Shown here in pieces: positions 52,904 to 62,450 of a DNA stretch of 64,000 bases. The first letter of the stretch is position 1. Each line of letters starts with the position of its first letter. Origin of the DNA: Entomomonas moraniae (GTDB lineage Bacteria > Pseudomonadota > Gammaproteobacteria > Pseudomonadales > Pseudomonadaceae); assembly GCF_003991975.1 (NCBI RefSeq), contig NZ_CP029822.1, forward strand, positions 558,001 through 622,000. Direction: 5' to 3'. The position numbers were made by a program, and so were the translations under genes. Under the pieces are notes generated by a model. That model worked only from the letters and a program-made list of their open reading frames with translations. It did not search any database and was not told the DNA's origin.

Positions 52904-54568
52904 CTATTTTATTTTTTTGTAACGTACCCGATGAGGTTGCGTTGCTGCATCCCCTAAGCGTTTTTTACGATCTTCTTCATATTCTGTGTAGTTGCCTGCA
53001 AAGAAAGTCACCTGTGAATCATCTTCATAAGCCAGAATATGGGTACAAATACGGTCTAGGAACCAACGGTCATGCGATATCACAATGGCCGCACCGGGGA
53101 AGTCTAATAAGGCTTCTTCTAGGGCGCGCAATGTTTCCACATCAAGGTCGTTTGATGGTTCATCGAGTAGTAAAACGTTACCACCTTGTTTTAAGGTGAG
53201 TGCTAAGTGTAGGCGTCCACGTTCACCGCCTGATAAGTCTTTAACGAATTTTTGTTGGTCAGTACCTTTGAAGTTAAAACGTCCAACATAAGCACGAGAG
53301 GGGACTTCATAGCCACCGATTTGAATGATGTCAAAACCATCTGAGATTTGTTGCCAAACGGTTTTATCACCTTCTAAGTTGTCGCGGCTTTGGTCAACAC
53401 AAGCTAGTTTTACTGTTTCACCTAGCTCAATAGTGCCTGAATCTGGTTGTTCTGTGCCCATAATCATTCTAAAGAGGGTTGATTTCCCTGCACCGTTACC
53501 ACCAATAACCCCCACAATAGCCCCTTTAGGTACAGAGAAAGTAAGATTATCGATCAGTAAACGATCACCATAGCCTTTAGAAACATTATTAAACTCAATA
53601 ACCTTATCCCCTAGACGAGGACCAGGTGGAATATAGATTTCGTTCGTTTCGCTACGTTTTTGGAATTCTTGCGATTGCATTTCTTCAAAACGCGCTAAAC
53701 GTGCTTTAGATTTAGATTGGCGTGCTTTTGCACCTTGTCTAACCCACTCTAATTCTGATTTCATTGCACGTTGGTGTGTTGCTTCTTGTTTAGCTTCTTG
53801 CTCTAGGCGGGAGGCTTTAGCTTCTAACCAACCAGAGTAGTTACCTTCATAAGGAATACCATGACCACGGTCGAGCTCAAGTATCCAACCTGCTACATTA
53901 TCAAGGAAGTAGCGGTCATGGGTTACTGCAACAACAGTTCCTTCAAAGTCATGTAAGAAATGCTCAAGCCATGCCACTGATTCAGCATCTAAGTGATTGG
54001 TTGGTTCATCGATTAATAGCATGTCAGGTGCCGACAATAATAAGCGACATAAAGCAACACGGCGCTTTTCTCCACCAGATAGCTTGTCGACTTTAGCATC
54101 CCATTCAGGCAGACGAAGAGCGTCAGCCGCAATTTCAAGTTGACGCTCTAAGTTGTGGCCATCAGAAGCTTGTACAATAGCTTCTAATTTAGCTTGTTCA
54201 GCAGCTAGTGCATCAAAGTCAGCATCGGGTTCAGCATAAGCTGCATATACTTCGTCTAAACGTGCTTGGGCTTGCTTAATTTCATCAACCGCTTCTTCTA
54301 CCACTTCACGTACAGTTTTGTTAGGATCAAGTTGTGGTTCTTGAGGTAAGTAACCTACTTTAATCCCTGGCATTGGGCGTGCTTCACCATCAATCTCGGT
54401 ATCAACGCCAGCCATGATTTTTAAAAGGGTTGATTTCCCCGCACCATTTAAACCAAGCACACCAATTTTTGCACCAGGGAAAAAAGAAAGGGAAATATCT
54501 TTTAGAATTTCACGCTTCGGAGGAACGACCTTGCTCACCCGATTCATTGTATAAACGTATTGTGCCAT
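52904..54568 (-). CDS. ettA: Energy-dependent translational throttle protein EttA
   Basis: 554 residues, ABC-F family. Two ATPase domains: Walker A GLNGAGKS and LSGGEKRR in the first, GGNGAGKS and LSGGERGR in the second, each with a LLIDEPTN/LLDEPSN Walker B. The arm and linker (EWVRQGAKARQSKSKARLAR) that contacts tRNA and ribosome are present; no membrane partner. EttA binds the ribosomal E site and gates the first elongation step according to the ADP/ATP ratio. Near glyA, as in Pseudomonas. Confidence 0.95.
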   Translation of the reverse strand: MAQYVYTMNRVSKVVPPKREILKDISLSFFPGAKIGVLGLNGAGKSTLLKIMAGVDTEIDGEARPMPGIKVGYLPQEPQLDPNKTVREVVEEAVDEIKQAQARLDEVYAAYAEPDADFDALAAEQAKLEAIVQASDGHNLERQLEIAADALRLPEWDAKVDKLSGGEKRRVALCRLLLSAPDMLLIDEPTNHLDAESVAWLEHFLHDFEGTVVAVTHDRYFLDNVAGWILELDRGHGIPYEGNYSGWLEAKASRLEQEAKQEATHQRAMKSELEWVRQGAKARQSKSKARLARFEEMQSQEFQKRSETNEIYIPPGPRLGDKVIEFNNVSKGYGDRLLIDNLTFSVPKGAIVGVIGGNGAGKSTLFRMIMGTEQPDSGTIELGETVKLACVDQSRDNLEGDKTVWQQISDGFDIIQIGGYEVPSRAYVGRFNFKGTDQQKFVKDLSGGERGRLHLALTLKQGGNVLLLDEPSNDLDVETLRALEEALLDFPGAAIVISHDRWFLDRICTHILAYEDDSQVTFFAGNYTEYEEDRKKRLGDAATQPHRVRYKKIK

Positions 54569-54683
54569 AGTAACCTGTATTCTTTTGAAAAATGTATAGT
54601 TAAATATATTAGTCTATTTTACCTGTTATACTGGTGGTTGTGTAATTATTTATTATTGATAATTGTGTAAGTTTGGCGTGATT

Positions 54684-55127
54684 ATGAATCGAAAGTCATT
54701 GATTGTGTTAATGGGCAGTATTTTATCGGTTATTAATTTAGCCTGTGCCGATCCACTTCTTGAAAAAATGGGAAATGTTGCTAAATCGGATAACAGTGGG
54801 AATACAACCTATTATTATGATAGTTCAAGTCATCGCGTTGGTAAATCAGTGGTTAGTGGTAATACTATTACTTATTATGCTGCAACCGAACATACACTAG
54901 GCAAAGCCGTTAAGGATGGCGGTAATGTGACTTATTATAATAGCAGTGGTGTCAGAATAGGAGGATCTAAAACCAATAATAGTAGGACAGATTATTATGA
55001 TAAAAATAATAAACATCAAGGCAGTTCACAAACCAATAATAATAGGACAGACTACTATAATAGTAATAATAAACGTGTAGGGAGCTCAGATAAAAGTGGT
55101 AATGTAGAGCAGTATCGACGCAATTAA
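54684..55127 (+). CDS. Exported tyrosine-rich tandem-repeat protein
   Basis: 147 residues from ATG 54684 (in-frame TTG at 54663 is less likely). Signal peptide about 1-22 (ILSVINLACA). The mature part consists of six degenerate repeats of 19-21 residues with core (G/N-R)-x-T-x-Y-Y-(D/N)-S-x-x-x-R-V-G-S-S-x-x-(N/S), for example GNTTYYYDSSSHRVGKS and NRTDYYNSNNKRVGSS. Two repeats lie in exact 60-base register (54961-55020, 55021-55080), a recent duplication. It looks like a small periplasmic or surface beta-repeat protein; function unknown. Confidence 0.7.
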   Translation: MNRKSLIVLMGSILSVINLACADPLLEKMGNVAKSDNSGNTTYYYDSSSHRVGKSVVSGNTITYYAATEHTLGKAVKDGGNVTYYNSSGVRIGGSKTNNSRTDYYDKNNKHQGSSQTNNNRTDYYNSNNKRVGSSDKSGNVEQYRRN

Positions 55128-55260
55128 TGGGCGACTAAGTTGTAGTTTCTAGCGTGGGTAGTATATTTAAAGATCATTTCGGTTGAATACTTGTATTGTA
55201 TCTATAGACCACGACGGCTTTTATGGTGAACAGTGGTCTATAAATATTAAATGAGTCAGT

Positions 55261-55734
55261 TTATTGAGTTTTAGTTTGCTCAATGAGCTTCTCAATGGCT
55301 CCATTGCTATCAAGTTGTTCGCTGAAGTTTACAGCCGCTTCTTGGACGACAGAATTCGACATTAGCGTCATCATAGAAACCTCCCCCAAAGTTTTAAAGC
55401 TAATGAAAATGCCTTGTTCTGGTTCATATTTTATAACAGAGATAAATTCGCTTTTACAGTCTTGGGTAATTAATCGCGCAAAAAGATCGATGGCAGTTTT
55501 TTCAATTGCTTTTTGTTGCTCAGGGGTAATGCTTGTGAACTCTTTAATATCGGGATGTTGAGCAATCACAGAAAATATCCATTTGGCTAGATTTTTACGG
55601 TCTTCTTCATTGGTGTTTTTTACTAAGCACTGACTAAGCTGGTCTGCATAATAACCAGCATAAGCATTGTTAGCTCCTATAATAAAACATAGTAAACCGA
55701 TAGAGAAAGTTAATGATTTTTTTAATCGTTTCAT
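55261..55734 (-). CDS. Periplasmic helical protein of unknown function
   Basis: 157 residues. Signal peptide 1-26 (cleavage after AYA), then GYYADQLSQCLVKNTNEEDR and NLAKWIFSVIAQHPDI, with a second Cys in LITQDCKSEF that may pair with the first. Similar small proteins occur in many gammaproteobacteria, without assigned function. GGAAAG precedes the ATG. Monocistronic, convergent with the tyrosine-repeat gene. Confidence 0.7.
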   Translation of the reverse strand: MKRLKKSLTFSIGLLCFIIGANNAYAGYYADQLSQCLVKNTNEEDRKNLAKWIFSVIAQHPDIKEFTSITPEQQKAIEKTAIDLFARLITQDCKSEFISVIKYEPEQGIFISFKTLGEVSMMTLMSNSVVQEAAVNFSEQLDSNGAIEKLIEQTKTQ

Positions 55735-55920
55735 GGCTTTCCTTACATTATTTACAATATTAGACAGAGTACATGTTAATAATAGTATAGTATTTGATAA
55801 GTATTAACTAGGTAACGTGATTAAAATTTGAGTGAGACTGAAAAGCTTTCATATACGAATTATTTAAATATAGGGTAAAATACCCCTTTTATCGATATTC
55901 ATCCACTGTAGAGGATTGCT

Positions 55921-57174
55921 ATGTTTAGCCGTGATTTAACTATTGCTCGCTTTGACCCAGAAATTTATGCCGCGATGGAAGGCGAGGCGCAACGTCAAGA
56001 AGACCATATTGAGTTGATTGCTTCAGAAAACTACACCAGTCCCGCAGTGATGGAGGCGCAAGGCAGTGTCTTAACTAATAAGTACGCAGAAGGTTATCCA
56101 GGTAAGCGTTATTATGGCGGTTGTGAATATGTAGATGTGGTTGAGCAAATAGCCATAGATCGTGCTAAAAAACTATTTGGAGCTGATTATGCAAACGTGC
56201 AGCCTCATGCCGGTTCTCAAGCAAACAGTGCTGTTTACATGGCATTATTACAACCAGGCGATACTGTGTTAGGTATGAGCCTTGCACACGGTGGGCACTT
56301 AACACATGGCGCAACTGTGAGTTTCTCAGGTAAAATTTACAAAGCAGTACAATATGGCATTACAGCAGATGGCTTTATTGATTATGATGAAGTAGAACGC
56401 TTAGCCGTAGAGAATAAGCCAAAAATGATTATTGCAGGATTCTCTGCGTATTCTCCAGTACTTGATTTTGCCCGTTTCCGTGCGATTGCCGATAAAGTAG
56501 GTGCTTATCTATTTGTCGATATGGCGCATGTGGCTGGCTTGGTTGCAGCAGGTGTTTATCCTAATCCAGTACCTTTTGCTGACGTAGTTACTACAACAAC
56601 CCATAAAACATTGCGTGGTCCTCGTGGTGGTTTAATTTTAGCGCGTGCGAATGAAGAAATAGAGAAAAAACTAAACTCAGCTGTTTTCCCCGGAGGACAA
56701 GGTGGGCCTTTAGAGCATGTGATAGCAGCAAAAGCAATCTGTTTTAAAGAGGCGATGCAATCTGAGTTTGTGGCTTATCAAAAACAAGTGGTTACCAACG
56801 CTAAAGCAATGGCAGGCGTGTTCATTGATAGAGGTTTTGATGTGGTTTCTGGCGGAACTGAGAACCATTTATTCTTATTAAGTTTAATCAAGCAAGATAT
56901 CACAGGTAAAGATGCGGATGCCGCTTTAGGCCGTGCGCACATTACAGTGAATAAAAACTCAGTCCCTAATGATCCACGTTCACCTTTTGTAACATCAGGA
57001 TTGCGCATTGGTACGCCTGCCGTAACTACGCGCGGCTTTGGTGAGGTAGAATGTATCGAGCTAGCTAATTGGATATGTGATATTTTAGATGATATTACCA
57101 ACGAAGCTGTTATCGAGCGCGTTCGTGGTCAAGTTGAACACATTTGTGCTCGCTTCCCCGTTTATGGTCGTTAA
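55921..57174 (+). CDS. glyA: Serine hydroxymethyltransferase GlyA
   Basis: 417 residues, full length. N-terminal [20 protein letters not shown], glycine-rich [18 protein letters not shown], and the PLP-lysine in [14 protein letters not shown] are intact. It interconverts serine and glycine with tetrahydrofolate, supplying one-carbon units. AGAGG lies before the ATG. The sequence is closest to Pseudomonas GlyA in my recollection. Confidence 0.97.
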   Translation: MFSRDLTIARFDPEIYAAMEGEAQRQEDHIELIASENYTSPAVMEAQGSVLTNKYAEGYPGKRYYGGCEYVDVVEQIAIDRAKKLFGADYANVQPHAGSQANSAVYMALLQPGDTVLGMSLAHGGHLTHGATVSFSGKIYKAVQYGITADGFIDYDEVERLAVENKPKMIIAGFSAYSPVLDFARFRAIADKVGAYLFVDMAHVAGLVAAGVYPNPVPFADVVTTTTHKTLRGPRGGLILARANEEIEKKLNSAVFPGGQGGPLEHVIAAKAICFKEAMQSEFVAYQKQVVTNAKAMAGVFIDRGFDVVSGGTENHLFLLSLIKQDITGKDADAALGRAHITVNKNSVPNDPRSPFVTSGLRIGTPAVTTRGFGEVECIELANWICDILDDITNEAVIERVRGQVEHICARFPVYGR

Positions 57175-57192
57175 TCATGGATTAGCTGTAAT

Positions 57193-57220
57193 AAAGGGTT
57201 ATTTTAAATAACCCTTTTTT
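57193..57220 (+). terminator. glyA terminator
   Basis: AAAGGGTTATT (57193-57203) / AATAACCCTTT (57207-57217), then further T. Confidence 0.92.
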
Positions 57221-57331
57221 GTACCACTAGTATTGCAGTATTTTCGTTTTTATCTTAAATGCAAAAAGCTAATCTATTATAAGTTTCATCCCATAAATAT
57301 AAAAAGACAACATAACGTTGTATTCTTGCGG

Positions 57332-57675
57332 CTATAAAAATATCAAAATGCCTATAAGAATAAAGGTAGCAACCCAATAAATGGTAAAGTTATCTCTAGT
57401 TACTGAGTTATCTTTAACATCAGCTCTTTTAGGTGAGTATCCATCGTATATAATATTAATTATTCTTGTTGTTTCTATTCTATCTGTTTTATAGGTTCTG
57501 TTTTATTTGTTCGTGAATTCAGCCGCTATTTTGTAAAATTGTTGATTATTGACTTTGTAGGGCTGAGTACCCTTATTAGCTATTGCTTCTGTTTCTACGC
57601 CATTCAAAGCGTAAGACTAACAACGACGGGCGTACCAATTAATACAAATAGAATCTGATATTTTTTAAGATTCAT
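57332..57675 (-). pseudogene. Relic of a DUF3592-like membrane protein
   Basis: From ATG 57675: MNLKKYQILFVLIGTPVVVS and LTL (first membrane helix), a frameshift near 57605, then ALNGVETEAIANKGTQPYKV, NNQQFYKIAAEFTNK, an in-frame TAA, NRTYKTDRIETTRIINIIYD, GYSPKRADVKDN and a C-terminal helix FTIYWVATFILIGILIFL before TAG at 57332. Two helices flanking a beta domain with a Y-D-G/P-x-x-P-x-R-A motif is the DUF3592 layout. Dead by two lesions. Confidence 0.65.
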
Positions 57676-57845
57676 TATTAGTAGAACACCCTATAATATA
57701 CAACATAAAAATAATGCTTTAGACTCTTTGTCTAAATTTTGAATTGTGACCAGCGTTTTTAATAAAAAAGATTTACTACTTAAGCAACTAACTTAAGTAA
57801 TCAGACTATAAATAGAGTTGACTAAAAAATAAAGGTTATTGAGAT

Positions 57846-58013
57846 ATGGATATATTTTTTATTTGCTTACTGATTGTATCATTTATAGCATTAATTTCTT
57901 TGTCGAGCGGTTTGTTATGGGTTCTCTCTCTGATATGTGTAGTGGTCAGTTTGGTATATCTAAGTTATAGGTATTTTCCAAATATATCTAATTTTATAGA
58001 TGATTTCTTTTGA
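57846..58013 (+). CDS. Small two-helix membrane protein
   Basis: 55 residues (MDIFFICLLIVSFIALISLS... to IDDFF). Two hydrophobic segments (about 2-19 and 23-40) and an acidic C-terminus. AAAGG about ten bases upstream. Small two-helix proteins of this type are common and usually uncharacterised. It is in a gap full of relics, so it may be real or chance. Confidence 0.4.
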   Translation: MDIFFICLLIVSFIALISLSSGLLWVLSLICVVVSLVYLSYRYFPNISNFIDDFF

Positions 58014-58175
58014 TTCGCAGTCCTATAAATAGCTGATCTATATTAAAGTCTAAGGCTTGAGTTGAATAATAGTGTTGAAAGCTTATTGTTTTATAAGATA
58101 CACAGTATTGTCATATTTAGAAGGTAAAATAATTTTATATTATTTTAAATACAAGCCCTTTTAAGGAAAAAAACG

Positions 58176-59234
58176 ATGGGAAAAATATTTAGATTATTCT
58201 TTGTTCTTGGTTTATTAACGTTGGCATTTAGCGCACAAGCTTTTGATAAAGTGGTCATTGCTCATCGTGGCGCTAGTGGTTACCTGCCAGAGCACACCTT
58301 GCCATCAAAAGCAATGGCTTATGCACAAGGTGCTGACTATTTAGAACAAGACCTCGTGATGACTAAAGATAATCAACTGATTGTGTTACATGACCATTAC
58401 TTAGACCGTGTTACGGATGTTGACCAAAAATTTCCTGAGCGGGCGCGTAAAGATGGACGTTATTATGCGATTGACTTTACATTAGATGAAATTAAAACAT
58501 TGAATTTTACTGAAGGATGGACAGAGGTAAATGGTGTTAAAAAGCAAGATTATCCTGATCGTTTTCCGATGGAAAAATCAATATTTAAAATTCATACATT
58601 TTCAGAAGAAATAGAGTTCATTCAAGGGCTTAACCACTCAACAGGTAAAGAGGTTGGTATTTATCCTGAAATAAAAGCTCCTTGGTTCCATTTAAGTGAA
58701 GGAAAAGATATCTCATTAGCGGTGCTTGAAGTATTAAAAAAATATGGTTATACCACTAAAAAGGATAAAGTCTACTTACAGTCTTTTGACCCTAATGAGT
58801 TAAAACGGATTAAAACAGAACTGTTTCCCCAACTAGGGATGGATTTAAAGCTTGTGCAACTAATCGCCAAAACAGACTGGCAAGAAACGTTTGAAAAAAA
58901 TAAAGAAGGCAAACTTGTTAACTATAACTATGATTGGATGTTTGAGCCTGGTGCCATGAAAAAAATTGCTAAATATGCCGATGGAATAGGGCCACAATAT
59001 CCCATGTTGATTGATAAACGTTCCACCCCTGAGCATATTGTTCTGACTATTATGAGTCAAGAGGCTCATAACAACCATCTATTTATTCACCCTTATACGT
59101 TGCGTAAAGACCGATTACCGAGCTTCGCAAACAATATGGAACAGCTACACAATATTATTTTTGAAGTCGTTAAGAGTGATGGAGTGTTTACAGATTTTCC
59201 TGATTTAACAGTTAAGTATTTATCTACGCATTGA
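58176..59234 (+). CDS. glpQ: Periplasmic glycerophosphodiester phosphodiesterase GlpQ
   Basis: 352 residues. Signal peptide 1-22 (cleavage after AQA). The catalytic HRGASGYLPEHT (about 30-41), metal ligands in YLEQDLVMTKD and LHDHYLDRVT, and the C-terminal TDFPDLTV are present. It hydrolyses glycerophosphodiesters to glycerol-3-phosphate and alcohol in the periplasm, needing calcium. AAGGA lies before the ATG. No glpT neighbour in the window. Confidence 0.93.
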   Translation: MGKIFRLFFVLGLLTLAFSAQAFDKVVIAHRGASGYLPEHTLPSKAMAYAQGADYLEQDLVMTKDNQLIVLHDHYLDRVTDVDQKFPERARKDGRYYAIDFTLDEIKTLNFTEGWTEVNGVKKQDYPDRFPMEKSIFKIHTFSEEIEFIQGLNHSTGKEVGIYPEIKAPWFHLSEGKDISLAVLEVLKKYGYTTKKDKVYLQSFDPNELKRIKTELFPQLGMDLKLVQLIAKTDWQETFEKNKEGKLVNYNYDWMFEPGAMKKIAKYADGIGPQYPMLIDKRSTPEHIVLTIMSQEAHNNHLFIHPYTLRKDRLPSFANNMEQLHNIIFEVVKSDGVFTDFPDLTVKYLSTH

Positions 59235-59274
59235 GTCTAAATTTATTTAAAAACCTGATCCTTGGGTTACAACT

Positions 59275-59523
59275 CGCATAGATAGGTATCTATTATAGTT
59301 CGATGACTCAGATAATCTAATTGGTAATGTTTTGATCTCTAAAGATACTTCTAAAATTATGCAAGATATGGAGTTTATTGCTGATAATTTTTAATATTTA
59401 GAAGAAATAGTAGCTCTTATTTATCAAGAGATAACAGAAGACTATCAGTTTAATACTAAAGATTTTATTGTTAAGTTTCAGGCATGTGTTGGCAGCACAT
59501 TTAAAAGCTACGCATTCTTATAG
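59275..59523 (+). pseudogene. Relic of an unknown gene
   Basis: Reads FDDSDNLIGNVLISKDTSKI, MQDMEFIADNF, stop, YLEEIVALIYQEITEDYQFN, TKDFIVKFQACVGSTFKSYA to TAG 59521-59523, with an additional TAG at 59296-59298. Acidic, helical; family unknown. Confidence 0.4.
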
Positions 59524-59538
59524 ATGCTTAGTATATAG

Positions 59539-59715
59539 CAACTACAGAAAGTTAAATGTATTGGATTAGTAGATGATAACTTAAATGGCCATCAGAAGTG
59601 CTGCTATTTTTCGAGGTGTACGGATCAGTACTCAAGTGTTAAGTATCTTAAAAAGGCAAAATTATTTGATTACTATATCAGGCTGTTTAGTAAGGTTGTA
59701 ATGGACGTAATTTAA
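59539..59715 (+). pseudogene. Second unknown relic before the glycosidase-like gene
   Basis: An open frame without ATG encodes LVDDNLNGHQKCCYFSRCTD, QYSSVKYLKKAKLFDYYIRL and FSKVVMDVI to TAA 59713-59715. Probably the 3' part of a decayed gene, perhaps continuous with the one before it. Confidence 0.3.
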
Positions 59716-59847
59716 AAAACTAGAGATCAGTAATGAATTGGTTTATTATTCACTATGATAATTAAGTGGCTGACTTTTTTATAAAAAATTAGTTAGCGTA
59801 AAATATGCATATATTCATTATTGGCATTTTTTTACTGAGGTAATACT

Positions 59848-60750
59848 ATGATTTGGGAAAAAAAAGGACTTATTTTAAAGTCCGAGAATCAGGTAGATTG
59901 GATTGTCGGAGGAACACTGCAGCCAACGCCTATTCTACTAGGAAACATAATAAGAATTTATTTTGGTGGAAGAAGTGTAAATGGTATCTCAAGAGTTGGT
60001 TATGTTGATGTCGATGCGGCTTGCCCATCGAATGTATTGCAAATTTCCGAAAAACCTGTTCTTGATATTGGGGCTCAGTTTACCTTTGATGAGAATGGTG
60101 TTGTTCCTTGTGCCGTAGTAAAGCATGAAGAAGATATTTTACTTTATTACGCAGGCTACCAAGTTCCAGAAAATATAAAGTTTCTTGTTTTCGGTGGATT
60201 GGCGGTATCAAAAGATGGTGGAAAAACTTTCTTTAGAAATAGTCAGGTACCTATTACTGACCGAACCGATGGTGAGGAGTTTTTTCGTGTAATTCATTCC
60301 ATAATGTTCGAAGATGGAAAGTGGAGGGCTTGGTATGGAGGAGGTAATTCTTTTATTGATAAAAAGTATCCAGTTTATGACATTCGTTATATGGAATCAG
60401 AGTGTTATGATTCTTTTCCCAAAAAAGGTAAGGTAATCATACAATGTAATGAAGGTGAGCACAGAGTAGGTAGGCCATATGTCTTTAAAGATGGCAATAT
60501 ATACCGGATGTTTTTTGGTGCTAGTACAAAGCTAATTCCCTATAAGCTAGCTTATGCTGAGTCTAAAGACGGTATAAATTGGACACGAGATGATGATAAA
60601 ATTAATTTAGAGTTTTCATCTAAGGGGTGGGATAGTAAAACGATGGGGTATCCATCGGTTTTAAGGTATGAGAGTAAGACTTATTGTTTCTATACTGGGA
60701 ATAATATGGGAGCGGATGGATTTGGGTACGCTGAACTTGTGGAGTGGTGA
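59848..60750 (+). CDS. Five-bladed beta-propeller, glycoside-hydrolase-like (GH43/GH130 group)
   Basis: 300 residues. Five propeller-like repeats: W-x-x-G-L-I-L at the start, VGGTLQPTPILLGNIIRIYF, then LYYAGYQV, WRAWYGGGNSF, RPYVFKDGNIYRMFFGAST, and ESKDGINWTRDDDKI. Acidic residues at blade centres (FDENGVVPCAVVK; DGEEFFRVIHS; GEHRVGRPYV) fit a glycosidase or sugar-binding site. No signal peptide. Such proteins are found in O-antigen or capsule loci and on islands; the substrate is unknown. GAGG lies before the ATG. Flanked by relics, so probably acquired. Confidence 0.65.
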   Translation: MIWEKKGLILKSENQVDWIVGGTLQPTPILLGNIIRIYFGGRSVNGISRVGYVDVDAACPSNVLQISEKPVLDIGAQFTFDENGVVPCAVVKHEEDILLYYAGYQVPENIKFLVFGGLAVSKDGGKTFFRNSQVPITDRTDGEEFFRVIHSIMFEDGKWRAWYGGGNSFIDKKYPVYDIRYMESECYDSFPKKGKVIIQCNEGEHRVGRPYVFKDGNIYRMFFGASTKLIPYKLAYAESKDGINWTRDDDKINLEFSSKGWDSKTMGYPSVLRYESKTYCFYTGNNMGADGFGYAELVEW

Positions 60751-60764
60751 TTACTTACTAAATA

Positions 60765-60790
60765 AAAGCCTAATCCGAAGGCTTTGTTTT
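60765..60790 (+). terminator. Terminator after the propeller gene
   Basis: AAAGCC (60765-60770) / GGCTTT (60780-60785) followed by GTTTTC. Confidence 0.7.
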
Positions 60791-61169
60791 CTTGATATGC
60801 AAACTTTAGATATGACTGTAAACTATATAATCTAGTTTGTCACAAAGGTGATAACTAAAGTGAGTGGAGTGTTACAATTTCTGTATCCTTTTGACTCTCC
60901 TATATAGGTTTAATGTGCTGATACGTATATATGAGTTTTAGTACTTAAACAGATGAGAGTAATACGTCATTTGTACAAGATAATATTATTTTTGTTATTG
61001 GTATCTCTCTGAGATAGATAGATTGTTTTATCTGTACAAATAACTTTTATTTAAAATTCAATTTTTATAAAGTCTTCCATAAATATCTTGTATTAAAAAG
61101 CCCTTACTTATAGGGCTTGTTTAGAATAGATTATTGATTTCATCACTGGCGCAATGAAACTTAACCAAA
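60791..61169. terminator. Gap with terminator of the SNase-like gene
   Basis: AAGCCCT (61098-61104) / AGGGCTT (61112-61118) flanked by A- and T-runs is 50 bases after the stop of the minus-strand gene. Nothing else seen in the gap. Confidence 0.5.
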
Positions 61170-61586
61170 TTATTTTGGGGTTATATTTTTCCATATACCA
61201 ACTTTTTGATTTTGTGCTTTTTGCTCATACTCTAAAAGAGAATCAATATTATCGTTGAATTTTGAGTTTTCAGATACCTTTGCCATACCTGAAGCGACTT
61301 GAAACTTTGCTACATCTTTATTTTCACAACTTACAGCGCCAAATATAAATTGATTATTGTATAAATGTACCTCTACTTCTGCTTCTTTATTTAGGCATAA
61401 CTTTGTTAAGTTTTGTTTTGATTCTTCAGCATAAAGCTGATTATTAAAGGGTGCATCAATGTCTGCCACCATTAAAGTTATATTGTTAAATTCTTGCTTA
61501 ATATATTTATTTTCTGGTCGACAATTAGCGACTAAAGAACCGCCATTATTTACGCTGAGAATCATACAAAAAAAAATGTTTAACAT
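61170..61586 (-). CDS. Exported nuclease-fold (SNase-like) protein without catalytic arginines
   Basis: 138 residues. A short hydrophobic N-terminus (LNIFFCMILSV) may be a signal peptide. The thermonuclease-like pattern is visible: ITLMVADIDAPFN (usually ...RLxGIDAPE), YAEESKQNLTKLC, VASGMAKVSE and LEYEQKAQNQKVGIW. The Arg normally before the IDAPE motif and the Arg in the usual YGR position are absent (LMVAD; FIFGAVS), so hydrolysis of nucleic acid is doubtful. Three Cys may form a disulfide. Confidence 0.6.
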   Translation of the reverse strand: MLNIFFCMILSVNNGGSLVANCRPENKYIKQEFNNITLMVADIDAPFNNQLYAEESKQNLTKLCLNKEAEVEVHLYNNQFIFGAVSCENKDVAKFQVASGMAKVSENSKFNDNIDSLLEYEQKAQNQKVGIWKNITPK

Positions 61587-61713
61587 ATGTTTATTTACTC
61601 CACTTAAGATAATCTTGAACTATTTTAGAATATTATTAACTTTTTTAAGGTAAATATTACTTTGTAATTAAATAGATTAATAGAGTTTAATTCCATTAAT
61701 TGAGTGATGTTTA

Positions 61714-62067
61714 TTAGCTGGTTCTTAAAGAAAGCAATTGTTCTAATCTAGCACCCTCAAAAAACTCGCCCTTATCGATAGCCTCTTTAACAGCTGTCTT
61801 ACTAATAGAACGTTACTATTTAACAAAAGAGCCGTCATCAAGAAACTTAGTTTCATCATCTTCAACAACTACAGAGGCTCTTCCTTTATTTAACTTACTC
61901 GTGAAATTATCATCATTCATTTTAATCTCCGTAATACCGCAACGCTCCATATAGAATTGTTTTAGCCAAACAATACGTTTAGATAGCGTCTGTCTCTTTT
62001 CTTTCATTTTTTCAACAGATTTAATACTATCTAACTCAAGCTTAAGATTTAAGATATAACCTGCCAT
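61714..62067 (-). pseudogene. Phage Gp157-like protein relic (tandem stop codons)
   Basis: MAGYILNLKLELDSIKSVEK, MKEKRQTLSKRIVWLKQFYM, ERCGITEI form the coiled-coil of siphovirus Gp157-type proteins; after SFVK come TAG TAA, then the family end RSISKTAVKEAIDKGEFFEG and ARLEQLLSLRTS to TAA 61714. The N-terminal part of the family is missing upstream. Gp157 proteins lie in phage recombination modules. Confidence 0.65.
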
Positions 62068-62160
62068 GTTTTGTGATTTTTTGCTACCTTACCTTGAATG
62101 TTGTATATTCCAATCGTAATGGCTAATACCATCGGAGCATTAATACGCCTTAATACCTCA

Positions 62161-62450
62161 TTAACTATTAGCTTTAAACGGTGTATATAGTTTTATCTCC
62201 TCTGAGTTATTTTGATACTCTTCCTTATGCAGAATTAAACCGACGGGTTTATTTTTTAATTCAATACATATTTCTTTTTGTTATTTCTTGTCCTGTTTAG
62301 TATTGAAGTTATAAATATTTCTTAATTCATTATCCCGTGTTGTCCCTTCAACTTTGCAACAAGACATTATCGCGTTAACCAAGTTATACTTTATCAACAG
62401 GCGCTATCTAAATCTCATTACTAAACTCATGTGTATGTATCGATGCTAAG
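62161..62450 (-). pseudogene. Relic of a phage recombination-module gene
   Basis: Broken frames read PVDKV, then NLVNAIMSCCKVEGTTRDNE, LRNIYNFNTKQDKK, stop, QKEICIELKNKPVGLILHKE, EYQNNSEEIKLYTPFKANS. The KPVGLILxKEEY...IYxPFxA pattern resembles phage single-strand-binding/DUF669-type proteins encoded next to Gp157. The match is by eye and tentative. Confidence 0.4.

Noticed and set aside
55872-55890. GGGTA/TACCC hairpin with T-run upstream of glyA as a terminator or riboswitch
   Set aside because: The stem is only five bases, and no glycine-riboswitch core is visible; probably incidental.
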